Below the pieces are notes generated by a model, which worked only from the letters and a program-made list of their open reading frames with translations, had not been told where the DNA came from and did not search any database. The position numbers and the translations under genes are program-made. From Bacillota bacterium (GTDB lineage Bacteria; Bacillota; Clostridia; Lachnospirales; Lachnospiraceae), in assembly GCA_023435645.1 (NCBI GenBank), contig JAEYRK010000066.1, positions 28,416 to 92,415 of the forward strand: DNA of 64,000 nucleotides. Reading direction: 5' to 3'. This document shows positions 16,263-25,978 of this stretch, piece after piece (within the stretch, counting starts at the first letter, position 1; each line of letters starts with the position of its first letter).

Positions 16263-18062
16263 TCTTACCATGGTCTTATGATATCGTTCCTTTGTACTGT
16301 AGATATAGAGATAATCCTTGGCACGGGTCATGGCAACATAGAAAAGGCGCCGTTCTTCTTCGATATCTGTCGGAAGGGCGGCCTTTTTATGGGGAATGAT
16401 CCCTTCGTTGGCATCCATGATAAATACTGTCCTGTATTCCAGACCCTTTGAGCTATGCATCGTGGCTACCGTCAGACTATCGCTCCCTTGCAGCTGCCCT
16501 ATGGCTGCCTGCCTCTTCAGCTCCTCCCGGTACTCCTCAATATGGTCAAACCAATCCCCATTGGTTTTGAATTCCTTCGCATTCTCCTGTAGCTCCTCCA
16601 GAAGCTCCAGAAGCTCTTCCACCTTCATTTTCCTTTGCTCTGCATATTCTCTCAGATAGTCCTCATATCCAATTCCTCTTCGGATATAGTTTACGGCTGC
16701 ATAGGGGCTCATGCCGGACAGGAGGGCAAGATCATATTCCAGCTGATCGATCCGTTCCAGCATCCAGCTCTTCTCCTCGTAATAGGCCCTAATATCCTCC
16801 AGATCTACCTCCGGTGTATCGAGGCACTCCCTGCTGATATAGCGCTTCGGCCGGTTCATAATTTGCAGAAAAAGTCCTCTCTCCCTGTTCCCCATGGCAA
16901 TTCTGATATAGGTAAGGATATCCTGAGCAATCCAATGATCATATAGGTTGGGCAAGCTATCTCTCAGCCGGAAGGGAATATTGTATTCCATCAGCTTTCT
17001 AAGGAGAGGACCGGATATCAGATTCGTCCTGACCAGGACGGCCATCTCAGACAGCTGAATTCCCTCCCTGTTTCGCCTGAGGATTTCATTTACCAGCGCC
17101 TGATACTGTTCGTTTAGGGTGCTATACTCTGCCACCGTAACCTCTCCCGCCTCCTTTCGGGAGGCCTCAGCTTCCTTCGTAAATCGGTTCTGATTGTTAC
17201 GGATCAGCCCTCCGGAGGCCCGGACGATATTTCCTGCACAACGATAATTGATCGGAAGGACCAGCCTGGGGCTATCGGGATAATCTAAGGGGAAGTTCAG
17301 CATAATCTCCGGTTTTGCACCGCGGAAGCGATAGATGGATTGGTCATCATCCCCGACGACGAACAGATTGTTCTCCGGTGCCCCAAGCATCCTGATAATA
17401 TCGTATTGTACCTGATTGATGTCCTGGAACTCATCAATCAGAATATAGCGGAAGCGCTGCTGCCAGTTCTTCAGTATATCCTTTCGCTCCGCTAGCAGCT
17501 CATAGCATAGGAGCAGCATGTCATCAAAATCGATTTTGCTATTTCTACGGAGTAGCTCCTGATACTCCCGGTATAGAGAACGAAAGATCTCATCAGCGCA
17601 GTGAAGGGAATAGTAGTGATCAATCTCCATCCGGTTACCCTTTACCAGACTGATTTCGGATAAGAGCTCCGTAATAAACTCCTTCTCATCCTCGTACTCC
17701 AGCTGAAAACGATGAAGTAGCTCCTTCATACAGTGAAATCGCTCTTCCTCTCTAAGAATGTTCTCTGTCCCCAAATGATAGGCATGTCTTAGGATCATGT
17801 AAAAAATCGCATGAAAGGTACCGAAGTTCACTCTACTCCGTTCCATACCCATTCCCCTCAGAAATCGCTCCTTCATTTCCAAGGCCGCAGCCTTTGAGAA
17901 GGTAATCACAAGAATATTCTCCTCAGGGATATGATATTCCTTTATTAGTACCCTTGTCCGTTCGGTGATAACGAGAGTTTTCCCCGAGCCCGGGCCGGCC
18001 AGAACCAGCATCGGACCGTCCTTATGGTAGGCCGCCTGCTGCTGGGCATAATTCATCTGCAT
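16212..18062 (-). CDS. UvrD/PcrA-like superfamily 1 DNA helicase
   Basis: A 616-residue ATP-dependent 3'-5' helicase. Motif I is GPGSGKT (about 22-28); later motifs are 'LIDEFQDINQVQ' (II), 'VGDDDQSIYRFRGA' (III), 'LPINYRC' (IV), 'VATMHSSKGLEY' (V) and 'RRLFYVAMTRAKDYLYIY' (VI). It is about 100 residues shorter than PcrA, mainly at the C-terminus, so it is likely a paralogue acting in repair or recombination intermediate removal. The ATG follows AGGAGC. The 3' end overlaps the convergent carboxypeptidase gene by 51 bases. Confidence 0.88.
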   Translation of the reverse strand: MQMNYAQQQAAYHKDGPMLVLAGPGSGKTLVITERTRVLIKEYHIPEENILVITFSKAAALEMKERFLRGMGMERSRVNFGTFHAIFYMILRHAYHLGTENILREEERFHCMKELLHRFQLEYEDEKEFITELLSEISLVKGNRMEIDHYYSLHCADEIFRSLYREYQELLRRNSKIDFDDMLLLCYELLAERKDILKNWQQRFRYILIDEFQDINQVQYDIIRMLGAPENNLFVVGDDDQSIYRFRGAKPEIMLNFPLDYPDSPRLVLPINYRCAGNIVRASGGLIRNNQNRFTKEAEASRKEAGEVTVAEYSTLNEQYQALVNEILRRNREGIQLSEMAVLVRTNLISGPLLRKLMEYNIPFRLRDSLPNLYDHWIAQDILTYIRIAMGNRERGLFLQIMNRPKRYISRECLDTPEVDLEDIRAYYEEKSWMLERIDQLEYDLALLSGMSPYAAVNYIRRGIGYEDYLREYAEQRKMKVEELLELLEELQENAKEFKTNGDWFDHIEEYREELKRQAAIGQLQGSDSLTVATMHSSKGLEYRTVFIMDANEGIIPHKKAALPTDIEEERRLFYVAMTRAKDYLYIYSTKERYHKTMVRSRFIGELPVLNQSIDR

Positions 18063-18191
18063 TCTAATATTGCTCCTGTTCCTTTTTGGAATTGCTTACA
18101 CGAGTCTCCCCGAAGATTATATGCTAATCATGGTGACGATAAGATGGACAGATAAAAAACAATTGGAAAGATTGGCATCCTCGGATACCTG

Positions 18192-18225
18192 CCCGGTATC
18201 ATATAATAGCTCCTATGATACCGGG
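18192..18225. repeat. Stable 12-bp inverted repeat downstream of gltX
   Basis: CCCGGTATCATA (18192-18203) pairs perfectly with TATGATACCGGG (18214-18225) around a 10-base loop. No T-run follows directly on either strand, so it may be a transcript 3' end stabiliser rather than a classic terminator. Confidence 0.65.
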
Positions 18226-18252
18226 GATACCCTATGTTTGTGATGAATAGAT

Positions 18253-19731
18253 TTACTTTGATAATTTATCGATGGCAATTCGTATTCTTCTTAGGCTTTC
18301 TTCTTTGCCGAGGATGCTCATGATTTCATAAGCACCGCCGGGGGTAGACTGCTTACCGGATACTGCAGTTCTCACGGGCCATAGGCCCTGACCGTTTTTA
18401 ATTCCCTTCTCTGCGATATAGGACATAATCACATGTTCGATGGCTTCCTCAGAATAATCTGACAGCTCCTCAAACCGGGGCAGAAGCTCCGATAATACCG
18501 TTAAGGAACTCTCCGCATCCGTCTTCATCTTCTTATGGGTATACATTTCAATATCATAGTCCGGTAGCTCCTCAAAGAAGTCGATGATACCCTTGATATC
18601 CACTAAGGTCTCAATTCTGGTCTTCACCAGGGCTGCAATTCTCTTATCATCAAGCTCCTTATGAAGAACCTCCTTGATATAGGGATGAGCCAGGTCATAA
18701 AACTTATCCTCATCCATAGCCTTCAGGTACTCTCCGTTCATCCAACGCAGCTTAACCATATCGAAAACTGCCGGTGCCTTATTGATATGATGATAATCAA
18801 AATCCCTAATCATATCCTCTAAGGACATAATCTCCGTATTATTTGGTGAACTCCAACCAAGTAAAGCAACAAAATTTACAATCGCCTCTGGGACAAAGCC
18901 CTGCTCCAGCAGATCCTCAAAGGAGGAATGTCCGCTTCTTTTACTGAGCTTCTTCTTCTCCTCGTTGGTAATCAGGGGCAGATGCACATAGACCGGCTCC
19001 TCCCAGCCGAAATCCTGGTATAATCTTGTATATTTCGGAGTGGAGGACAGGTACTCATTCCCCCTTACTACATGGGTGATCTTCATCAGATGATCATCCA
19101 CAACATTGGCAAAATTATAGGTTGGGTAGCCGTCAGACTTAATCAAAATCATATCATCCAGCTCCTCGTTCTCTACGGTGATATCCCCGAAGATCACATC
19201 ATGGAAGGTGGTTGAGCCCTCTACCGGATTGTTCTGTCTGATGACATAGGGTAATCCTGCAGCAAGCTTCTCAGCAATTTCCTCCTTAGAAAGATGGAGG
19301 CAGTGCTTATCATACTTGGTGATTACCTTAGCCTCCTCATCATCATCCTCCTCAGAGCTCCCCACAGCACTCTTTAGGTTGGCCAGTCTCTCCTTCGTAC
19401 AGAAGCAGTAATAGGCTGCTCCCTTCTCTACCAGCTGCTTCGCATACTCCAAATACATTCCGGAGGCCTTTCGTTCGCTCTGTACATAGGGTCCATAACC
19501 TCCATCCTTGTCCGGTCCCTCATCATGAATCAGTCCGGTTCCCTCCATGGTACGATAGATAATATCCAGAGCTCCCTCCACATATCGTTCCTGATCGGTA
19601 TCCTCTATTCTTAAAATGAAGGTTCCATTCTCATGCTTTGCAATCAAATACTCATATAATGCTGTTCTTAGGTTTCCGACATGCATTCTGCCTGTAGGAC
19701 TGGGCGCATATCTTGTTCTAATTCCACTCAT
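18253..19731 (-). CDS. gltX: Glutamate--tRNA ligase
   Basis: A 492-residue class I aminoacyl-tRNA synthetase that charges tRNA-Glu (and often tRNA-Gln in clostridia, followed by amidation). The ATP site has 'RYAPSPTGRMHVGN' (HIGH-type motif), and the second signature is 'KKLSKRSG' (KMSKS-type). The length and C-terminal anticodon-binding helical region are typical. Residues about 118-131 carry an acidic insertion (EEDDDEEAK). The start follows AAAGGA. It is probably monocistronic. Confidence 0.95.
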   Translation of the reverse strand: MSGIRTRYAPSPTGRMHVGNLRTALYEYLIAKHENGTFILRIEDTDQERYVEGALDIIYRTMEGTGLIHDEGPDKDGGYGPYVQSERKASGMYLEYAKQLVEKGAAYYCFCTKERLANLKSAVGSSEEDDDEEAKVITKYDKHCLHLSKEEIAEKLAAGLPYVIRQNNPVEGSTTFHDVIFGDITVENEELDDMILIKSDGYPTYNFANVVDDHLMKITHVVRGNEYLSSTPKYTRLYQDFGWEEPVYVHLPLITNEEKKKLSKRSGHSSFEDLLEQGFVPEAIVNFVALLGWSSPNNTEIMSLEDMIRDFDYHHINKAPAVFDMVKLRWMNGEYLKAMDEDKFYDLAHPYIKEVLHKELDDKRIAALVKTRIETLVDIKGIIDFFEELPDYDIEMYTHKKMKTDAESSLTVLSELLPRFEELSDYSEEAIEHVIMSYIAEKGIKNGQGLWPVRTAVSGKQSTPGGAYEIMSILGKEESLRRIRIAIDKLSK

Positions 19732-19834
19732 ATTGTATCATCCTTTCCCTATTATTTTGACCTTTCTCTATCGAATCATACCATACGATATCCTATACTC
19801 TGTCCGGACAACATTCCAATGATCGATATCCCTT

Positions 19835-20281
19835 TTAGAAGCCATAATATTCTCTTAACTGCCTCATTAACTCACCATTATCGATATTTCCCTTCAGGAA
19901 CTCCTGAACGAAGGGAAGCATCAAGGTATCGATCATTAAGTAAGCCATAAAGAAGAAGAACAGTATAACGAAGATCAGGGTCGCCCTAGCCCAGTTCTTC
20001 TTAGTCACCGATACCTTACTGCTAAAGGACCAGACAAGCAGCATGATCGGAAAAAGCACGGTCCCAATCACCGGTATGAAGAATATGCCATAGGAGCCCA
20101 GAAAGCTCAAGAAGGTCAGTGGTTTTTCCGCTCTATCCTGTACCACTACAGTCTGTTTCGGAAGGATCGGATTCACAGGTGCTGCCGGTTTTTGTATCTG
20201 TTCACGGAAGCCGTGGCCACAGTAATCACAAAAATTCGCTTCCTCATTTTTTGTCTGTCTTCCACAGTTATTACATACCAT
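19835..20281 (-). CDS. Zinc-ribbon membrane protein
   Basis: A 148-residue protein. The head holds a zinc ribbon with two CxxC knuckles (CNNC and CDYC, residues 3-21), then a Pro-rich linker. Two membrane helices follow (about 58-84 and 98-120) and a short charged C-terminus. Such zinc_ribbon_2 proteins are common in clostridia and have no assigned function. The start follows AGAGGTG. Confidence 0.78.
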   Translation of the reverse strand: MVCNNCGRQTKNEEANFCDYCGHGFREQIQKPAAPVNPILPKQTVVVQDRAEKPLTFLSFLGSYGIFFIPVIGTVLFPIMLLVWSFSSKVSVTKKNWARATLIFVILFFFFMAYLMIDTLMLPFVQEFLKGNIDNGELMRQLREYYGF

Positions 20282-20429
20282 TCGTTACACCTCTTCTTAA
20301 CATTTGTTTCCCATTATACCACATCTTTTTTAAAAATCAAATTGAATTAAGCTATCTCCTCCTAGCGAAAGAGGATCTCCCCCATACCCTTATCGGGCTG
20401 AGGAAAGGAAGGAATAGAAGGAAGAAAAA

Positions 20430-20454
20430 GGGCGCCTTACGGCAGCCCTTTTTT
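20430..20454. terminator. Bidirectional terminator below the ABC permease gene
   Basis: GGGCGCC (20430-20436) pairs with GGCAGCCC (20441-20448) with one bulge. T-runs lie on both sides, so it ends the minus-strand ABC operon (stop at 20521) and any plus-strand transcript. Confidence 0.75.
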
Positions 20455-20520
20455 GATATATTTACGATTTCTTAGAAATTATGGTAATAAATATAGGTTC
20501 TATCACCAATGAATGCTGTA

Positions 20521-21861
20521 TTATGCTTCGTTCTTCATCGCCTCAATCGCACTGATCTTAGTCGCACGCCTAGCAGGGAAATAACCAAAGACCAGTCCTA
20601 CTCCTGTGGAGATTACCAGTGCAAGAATGGGCAGGTAGGGCGGAATGATCGATATGGTCGCATTCATCGTACTCTCAGGATTCATATAGGTAAATGCTCC
20701 CGGCATCAGCTTGCCGAATATTGGCTGACCATATTTATTGATCAGGAAGGAGAATAGGTAGGCTAGTAAAATGCCAAATACTCCACCTAAGAAGCCGATC
20801 AGGCCTGCTTCGAACAAAAACAGCTTCTTGATGTCCTTGATGATACATCCTAGCACTTTCATAATACCGATTTCCTTGGTTCGTTCATAGATTGCCATGA
20901 CCATAGTATTAGCGATACTGATGGCCGATACGAACAGAGATACCACGCCAAGACCCAGCATAACCAGCTGTAAGGTATCGGAGGCCTCTATGGTAGGCTT
21001 CATCATCTGTACATAGCTGAAGGAGGAGAAGCCCAGCTCCTGAATCTTTTCCTGTACCTTCTCTACATTCCTCATGGAATCTACGGTCAACATAATCTGC
21101 TGATATTCAGACAGTGTTTTTATTGCTTTCTTCCGGTCCTCCAGGGATAAGGTATTACAATATCTCTGATAGATCTCCTTAAAATAATCCAAATCCATAT
21201 AGGTATTGTAATCAAATTCAGCCCTAGTTTCTACCATCTTTGCAATATTGGTCAGCGGGAGGGAGAATTTCTTCTTCTTGCCTGTGGGCTGGTATTGCTC
21301 AAATTTTAATACGATCTTATCCTTCGCCAGATCGATGGTCTTCTGCCCGCCCCTCCAGTTCATCGGGTCGTAAAACGGGTATGGATTATTAAATCCAAAG
21401 ATAATAGTAGAATTATCCTCCTCCGTCGGATAGGAACCCAAGGACAGCTCAGGAAATCCAAAGGCTTCTGCAGCACTTAAATCCATTGCCGTAATATAGC
21501 TCCATCCTTGATATCTGCCGGTATACAGGGTGGCATCCATTCTTAGGACAGGAGTAACCGCTACGACATGCTCCAGAACCCGGATTTGTTCCACCAGCGT
21601 GTCGTCCAGCTTCTGCTGCCTTGAGTCCACCCAGTTACCCTTATCATCAAAGATATCCCCATAGGTATTGACCGTAATCATATTTGCGCTGCCATTCTGC
21701 ATGACCTGCGTTTCATAGTAATTATTCATACCATGGCCGATTGACCGCATGATAATGATGAACAGAGTACCGATGATAACACCCAGTACCGTAAGTATGG
21801 TTCTGACCTTTCTTCGGAATAAATTCCTAAGACCCATTTTGATCAGATCACTAATCTTCAT
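20521..21861 (-). CDS. ABC transporter permease, MacB/FtsX family
   Basis: A 446-residue permease with one N-terminal helix (about 20-42, 'RTILTVLGVIIGTLFIIIM'), a large extracellular domain (about 50-285) and three C-terminal helices (about 295-320, 343-375 and 405-430). It ends in the family motif 'YFPARRATKISAIEAMKNEA'. The ATG at 21861 overlaps the upstream stop by 11 bases, implying translational coupling. It should form the membrane part of the exporter or mechanotransmitter whose ATPase is at 25029-25781. Confidence 0.88.
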   Translation of the reverse strand: MKISDLIKMGLRNLFRRKVRTILTVLGVIIGTLFIIIMRSIGHGMNNYYETQVMQNGSANMITVNTYGDIFDDKGNWVDSRQQKLDDTLVEQIRVLEHVVAVTPVLRMDATLYTGRYQGWSYITAMDLSAAEAFGFPELSLGSYPTEEDNSTIIFGFNNPYPFYDPMNWRGGQKTIDLAKDKIVLKFEQYQPTGKKKKFSLPLTNIAKMVETRAEFDYNTYMDLDYFKEIYQRYCNTLSLEDRKKAIKTLSEYQQIMLTVDSMRNVEKVQEKIQELGFSSFSYVQMMKPTIEASDTLQLVMLGLGVVSLFVSAISIANTMVMAIYERTKEIGIMKVLGCIIKDIKKLFLFEAGLIGFLGGVFGILLAYLFSFLINKYGQPIFGKLMPGAFTYMNPESTMNATISIIPPYLPILALVISTGVGLVFGYFPARRATKISAIEAMKNEA

Positions 21862-22393
21862 ATAGCTCAATCCCTTTTTTGATTTTTCTACGGGCTAATA
21901 ATGCTCCAAGCGCCATACTCACAAGGAGTACTACTGCTGAGATACCGATAACAAAGGGCCAGGAGGAGAGCAGCGGATCCTTCACTTCCGCCATACCGGT
22001 CTCCATCGTAGGATCCATATACATTCCCTCATCAAAACCAATGTCGCCCACAGGGCCCCCTTCAAATACAGGTACCGGTTCTGAAACAGCAGTTGCTTCC
22101 GTTTCTACCATAACTGCATCAGTACCTTCCTCTGCAATCTCTGTGGATGCTTCGGCCGGTGCTACTTCTCCGGCTTCACCTGCAGCTGCTTCCTCTGCCA
22201 GCGCTGCTTCTGCAGCAGAATCCTGTTCTGTTGATGTGGCAGTCTGATCCATAGTAGCTGTACTGCTTGTTGCATCCTTCGTTACAGTTGTGGTATTACT
22301 TGCTGCTGCCGCAATCCTCACCTTAGTATCCCCATCCCTGGTAACAGCCACTGTTGTTGTATTCGTATTTGTGTTCATAATGAATTCACTCAT
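21851..22393 (-). CDS. Ala/Thr/Glu-rich protein with C-terminal membrane anchor
   Basis: A 180-residue protein of unknown function. The start at 22393 is chosen because GGAGGT lies 4 bases upstream. Residues about 5-110 are low complexity (Asn/Thr, then Ala/Glu), followed by a Gly/Met-rich stretch and a single helix near 143-165 ('WPFVIGISAVVLLVSMALGA') with a basic cytoplasmic end (RRKIKKG). There is no N-terminal signal. The layout suggests a tethered spacer or adaptor between the permease and the large CARDB-like protein, which is inference. Confidence 0.65.
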   Translation of the reverse strand: MSEFIMNTNTNTTTVAVTRDGDTKVRIAAAASNTTTVTKDATSSTATMDQTATSTEQDSAAEAALAEEAAAGEAGEVAPAEASTEIAEEGTDAVMVETEATAVSEPVPVFEGGPVGDIGFDEGMYMDPTMETGMAEVKDPLLSSWPFVIGISAVVLLVSMALGALLARRKIKKGIELYED

Positions 22394-22525
22394 CCTTACC
22401 TCCAAGATGCTGTCTTCAGCATCCAAAATAGTCCGGAAAAACCAGCCCTGAGCCTCCTATGGGAAACTCTCCGGTTCTTCCCGTGTGAAGATGCTTTTCT
22501 TCACACTTGCATCACATTTTATGTT

Positions 22526-24976
22526 CTAATACTTCGCTTCTTCCTTCTTCTGAAGCTTCTTTCTGTAGATTGTAATAATTACTTTTCTAGTTACCGGAAG
22601 GAATATTACGAAGATCAGTATCAGAATTATGATGAAAAGCCAAGGCTTTAATATCTCCTTCTTCGGCTGAGGTACAGTCGGGTTGAAGACATCCACTCCG
22701 CCGTCTCCGTTAAGCCCGGGATCAAAAATCGGCATCCCATTTACTGTGGTTTCGAATTCCTTCAGATAATCCACTTTATCACCATTGCTGTCCTCGTAGG
22801 TAATCCTTAGGGTACCCTTCGCCAGTCCCTCAATATTGGGAATGACCTCAAACTCAACATACATGGAGCTTCCCTCTAGGACATTGCCCACAAAGTACAT
22901 ATTTCCATCCGCCTTTGAAAAATCCCCTTCTACAGTTGCAACGACATTGTTCAGAGCGGATCTACCCATATTATAGAATTCAAAGGACAGGAAAGCAGGG
23001 TTTTGGACAACTACATTACCGTCATAGGAGTATACATTGACGTAATCTACAACCGGTCTTGCATTTTCCACTGCCTGAAGCGTTAACTCATTATTCCTGG
23101 TATAGCCCTCATCACTGTTTTCCTTCGGTTTATAGCCATCGAATTCATATTCCAGTACAACGAGTACCTTATAAACTCCTGTCTTAACATCGGATTTAAC
23201 CTTCATTTCCAGTGACTTCTGAACCGTCTCCCCCGGTGCGATGCTTTCAATAAAGAAGCTGTTGCTGCCCTTGGTAGGAGAGAATATTTCTTCCGGTTGA
23301 GTATCCGGCTTTTTCACAATGACCGTGATGTTTTTCGCAGCGACAGAGGAATGCGTATTGGTGATATCAAAGGTAAAGTTAAATACAGAACCTGCTTTGA
23401 GCTCCTCCACATCAGCAAAGTACTGACTGATAATCAGCTTCGGTATGCTACTGCTGCCCAGAGAGTTCTGGATATCCAGCACAGGTATTCTTATGACCTC
23501 ACCTGCTCCGCCCTTATAGCTATATTTCACATCCAAATAATTCAGACCTTCTTTAATATCATCGGATATCATCAGTGGAATTGTTATGGCTTTGCTTTCT
23601 CCTGCCTTTAGCAGCTCGACATAAATATAAGGCTCCGTATTCACCGGAATAAAGGTACTTCCTGTGAGTCCATCCAGAGTGAGCTTCAGCTCCTTAATAT
23701 CCGTGTTGCCCTTATTCTCTATTTCAAAGGAGACCTTCAGATCCCCACCGGCTACCGGTTTCGCGGGATTCTGGCTAACATTCTTAATGACGATAGAGGT
23801 TTCCTTTGCCGGAGCATCTGTCTCCGATGCCACCTTCAGATACAAAGTCTTTGTCTTCACATGGGTTCCACCCAGTGTATCCGTATAGGTTATTTTTAAT
23901 ACCAATTTATTCAGGTTACCGCTTGCACTTGCTCCGGCAATCAAAGGAATTCCAACTTCCCTTGCTTCCTTCGAGCTCAGATTACTTACCTTAATAAAGT
24001 CTGAGAAATAATTCTTCACAATACTGTCCGCTTCTGAGTTCTCAACAGTGACCTTGATATCCTTTGCCTTCGTCTCCCCATTGTTTCTGAATACAGCCTT
24101 AAGGACAAATTCATCCCCGGGCTTTACATCATCCGGATAGACAATGCTCTCGATATCGATAGAGGGTGCATCTGTGTTTTCACTGAGTTCTACCTGGAAG
24201 GAATATGTAGAGGTCTTTTCAGCACCATCGATATTTTTAAAGCTGAAATTTACCGTAAGCGTCTTTTTGCCCGGGGTAGCACTGGTAAGAATGGTCACAG
24301 GTAATGTAACCGGCTTCATGTCTCCCGGAGCGATGTCCCCGATTCTTATGTTGTCTGCAGAATAATTCTTCGTGATTCCGCTATCGCCATAGGCAACATT
24401 GATATATGTATTACGAGCAATGATTTCACCTTCATTCACAATTTTAAAGGTGATATTCGTATTGCTGCCAATCATATTGTCCTCATACGCAACATCCTTT
24501 ATGGTCAGCTGTGAGGGAGCCTTCTCCTCAAGGACATTCAGCTGCAGCCCCAGCTTTGAGCTGAAGGAGTTTTCAGTAAAATTAGTCCCTTCAATCACCA
24601 GGGTAATCGGATAGGCTTTGATTCCCGCCGTTTCCTTCGCAGTAACATCAAATTCCAAAAAGGCATTCATACTGCTGCCAAGGGAAGTAATGGGTTCCCC
24701 TTGCTCATTGGTAAATATGGGTCTGCCGTAGGTAAAGGGAGTGTTATTGTTCTCATCCGATACCTTCACTGTAAGCTCATACAGAAAATAACTGGTGGCT
24801 TTCACCTTCAGCTTAATATGGGTGGTCGTACCGGGCTTTATTTCAAAGGTGGTATTCTTATCTGCCGCCACGACATATGGTCCATTTTCAGCCTTTGCTA
24901 TGTATAGGTTCCCAAGCATTCCTGTTGCGAGTAAACAGATTGTCAATATCGCAACCATTAATCTCTTCATCTTCAT
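22526..24976 (-). CDS. Large secreted CARDB-like protein, C-terminally anchored
   Basis: An 816-residue protein. A signal peptide (about 1-28) is followed by about six immunoglobulin-like beta-sandwich units of 110-130 residues. These repeat patterns such as 'NNGETKAKDIKVTVEN' and 'ITIPLMISDDIKEG', as in CARDB/COG1361 S-layer-type proteins. A membrane helix (about 775-797) with basic tail KKLQKKEEAKY anchors it. It lies between the ABC ATPase and permease genes, so it is probably an extracellular part of that system, binding a ligand or spanning the wall. Confidence 0.75.
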   Translation of the reverse strand: MKMKRLMVAILTICLLATGMLGNLYIAKAENGPYVVAADKNTTFEIKPGTTTHIKLKVKATSYFLYELTVKVSDENNNTPFTYGRPIFTNEQGEPITSLGSSMNAFLEFDVTAKETAGIKAYPITLVIEGTNFTENSFSSKLGLQLNVLEEKAPSQLTIKDVAYEDNMIGSNTNITFKIVNEGEIIARNTYINVAYGDSGITKNYSADNIRIGDIAPGDMKPVTLPVTILTSATPGKKTLTVNFSFKNIDGAEKTSTYSFQVELSENTDAPSIDIESIVYPDDVKPGDEFVLKAVFRNNGETKAKDIKVTVENSEADSIVKNYFSDFIKVSNLSSKEAREVGIPLIAGASASGNLNKLVLKITYTDTLGGTHVKTKTLYLKVASETDAPAKETSIVIKNVSQNPAKPVAGGDLKVSFEIENKGNTDIKELKLTLDGLTGSTFIPVNTEPYIYVELLKAGESKAITIPLMISDDIKEGLNYLDVKYSYKGGAGEVIRIPVLDIQNSLGSSSIPKLIISQYFADVEELKAGSVFNFTFDITNTHSSVAAKNITVIVKKPDTQPEEIFSPTKGSNSFFIESIAPGETVQKSLEMKVKSDVKTGVYKVLVVLEYEFDGYKPKENSDEGYTRNNELTLQAVENARPVVDYVNVYSYDGNVVVQNPAFLSFEFYNMGRSALNNVVATVEGDFSKADGNMYFVGNVLEGSSMYVEFEVIPNIEGLAKGTLRITYEDSNGDKVDYLKEFETTVNGMPIFDPGLNGDGGVDVFNPTVPQPKKEILKPWLFIIILILIFVIFLPVTRKVIITIYRKKLQKKEEAKY

Positions 24977-25028
24977 TCTTATTCCCTCTGCTTCCTATCA
25001 ATAATGTTTTATTTTCCCTTTCATACTG

Positions 25029-25781
25029 TCAGGAAATATCCTTCTCCAGCTGCTCCTCAGGCTCAGGCTCCTCCTCCTGCTTCTTCACATACTCAATCTC
25101 TTCAATCTTGCCATCAAAGATATGAATAATCCTGTCCGCATATTCTGTGAGTCTTCTGTCATGAGTCACCATGACAATGGTCTGTTGATTGGTTTCTGCC
25201 ATGGATTTAATTAGATCCATGACCTCCTTGGAGGTTTTGGAATCCAGGTTACCTGTCGGTTCATCCGCAAATACAATCTCAGGATTGCTTACGAACGCTC
25301 TTGCAATGCCCACTCTTTGCTGCTGACCACCGCTCATCTGCTTTGGCTTATGCTTAAGCCTTGCCCCCAGACCTACCTTTTTTAGCATTTCTTTTGCCAT
25401 TCTTTTTCTCTTTCTGGCATTGATATGCTTAAATACCAGAGGAAGCTCTACATTCTCCAATGCTGTCATGGAGTTCATCAGATTATAGGATTGGAATACG
25501 AAGCCAAGATAATTCTGACGGAATTTCGCTAGGCTTTTTTCACTCATTTTATGTATATGCTTCCCTTTAATGATAATCTGACCACCGGAAATCTTCTCTA
25601 TCCCGGCCATCAGATTCAGTAATGTGGATTTACCGGAGCCGGAGGCACCATAGAGACAGCAGAATTCACCTTTTTTGATCGTAAAGCTGACATCATCCAC
25701 GGCACTGATTCGTTCATTTCCCATCCGGTAGATTTTCTTAACATTCTTCAGTTCGATTATCGTTTCATCTTTATTCTTCAT
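25029..25781 (-). CDS. ABC transporter ATP-binding protein, MacB/LolD type
   Basis: A 250-residue ATPase with Walker A GASGSGKST (about 40), Q-loop 'FVFQSYNLMNSMTALENV', signature 'MSGGQQQRVGIARAF', Walker B 'IVFADEPTGNLDS' and H-loop 'MVTHDRR'. The sequence fits the family that powers MacB/FtsX permeases. The tail is acidic (EEEPEPEEQLEKD). It is the first gene of a four-gene operon: ATPase, CARDB-like protein, anchored linker, permease. The start follows GAAGGTG. Confidence 0.92.
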   Translation of the reverse strand: MKNKDETIIELKNVKKIYRMGNERISAVDDVSFTIKKGEFCCLYGASGSGKSTLLNLMAGIEKISGGQIIIKGKHIHKMSEKSLAKFRQNYLGFVFQSYNLMNSMTALENVELPLVFKHINARKRKRMAKEMLKKVGLGARLKHKPKQMSGGQQQRVGIARAFVSNPEIVFADEPTGNLDSKTSKEVMDLIKSMAETNQQTIVMVTHDRRLTEYADRIIHIFDGKIEEIEYVKKQEEEPEPEEQLEKDIS

Positions 25782-25872
25782 TCAACACCTTCTCTGCTCA
25801 TTCAGTCCAAACCACCTCAACCGGTGAGATCTCTTTTACCATGGTACACCATAATTATTAAATATTGACTAT

Positions 25873-25894
25873 ATATTTTCTTAAGATTTTCTTA
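25873..25894 (-). promoter_or_regulatory. Two 11-bp TAAGAAAAT boxes upstream of the ABC operon
   Basis: On the minus strand TAAGAAAATCT (starting at 25894) is followed directly by TAAGAAAATAT (starting at 25883). They resemble the boxes at 13147 and 15051, though the -10 downstream is less clear (TAATAAT-type at about 34-35 bases from the first box, TACCAT at 37 from the second). Confidence 0.4.
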
Positions 25895-25978
25895 CGGTAT
25901 ATTAAATATTCGTAAACCATAGGATACCTTACCTTTTAGTTAGAGTTCAAAAGCTTTCCTTATTACAATAGAAGCAGG

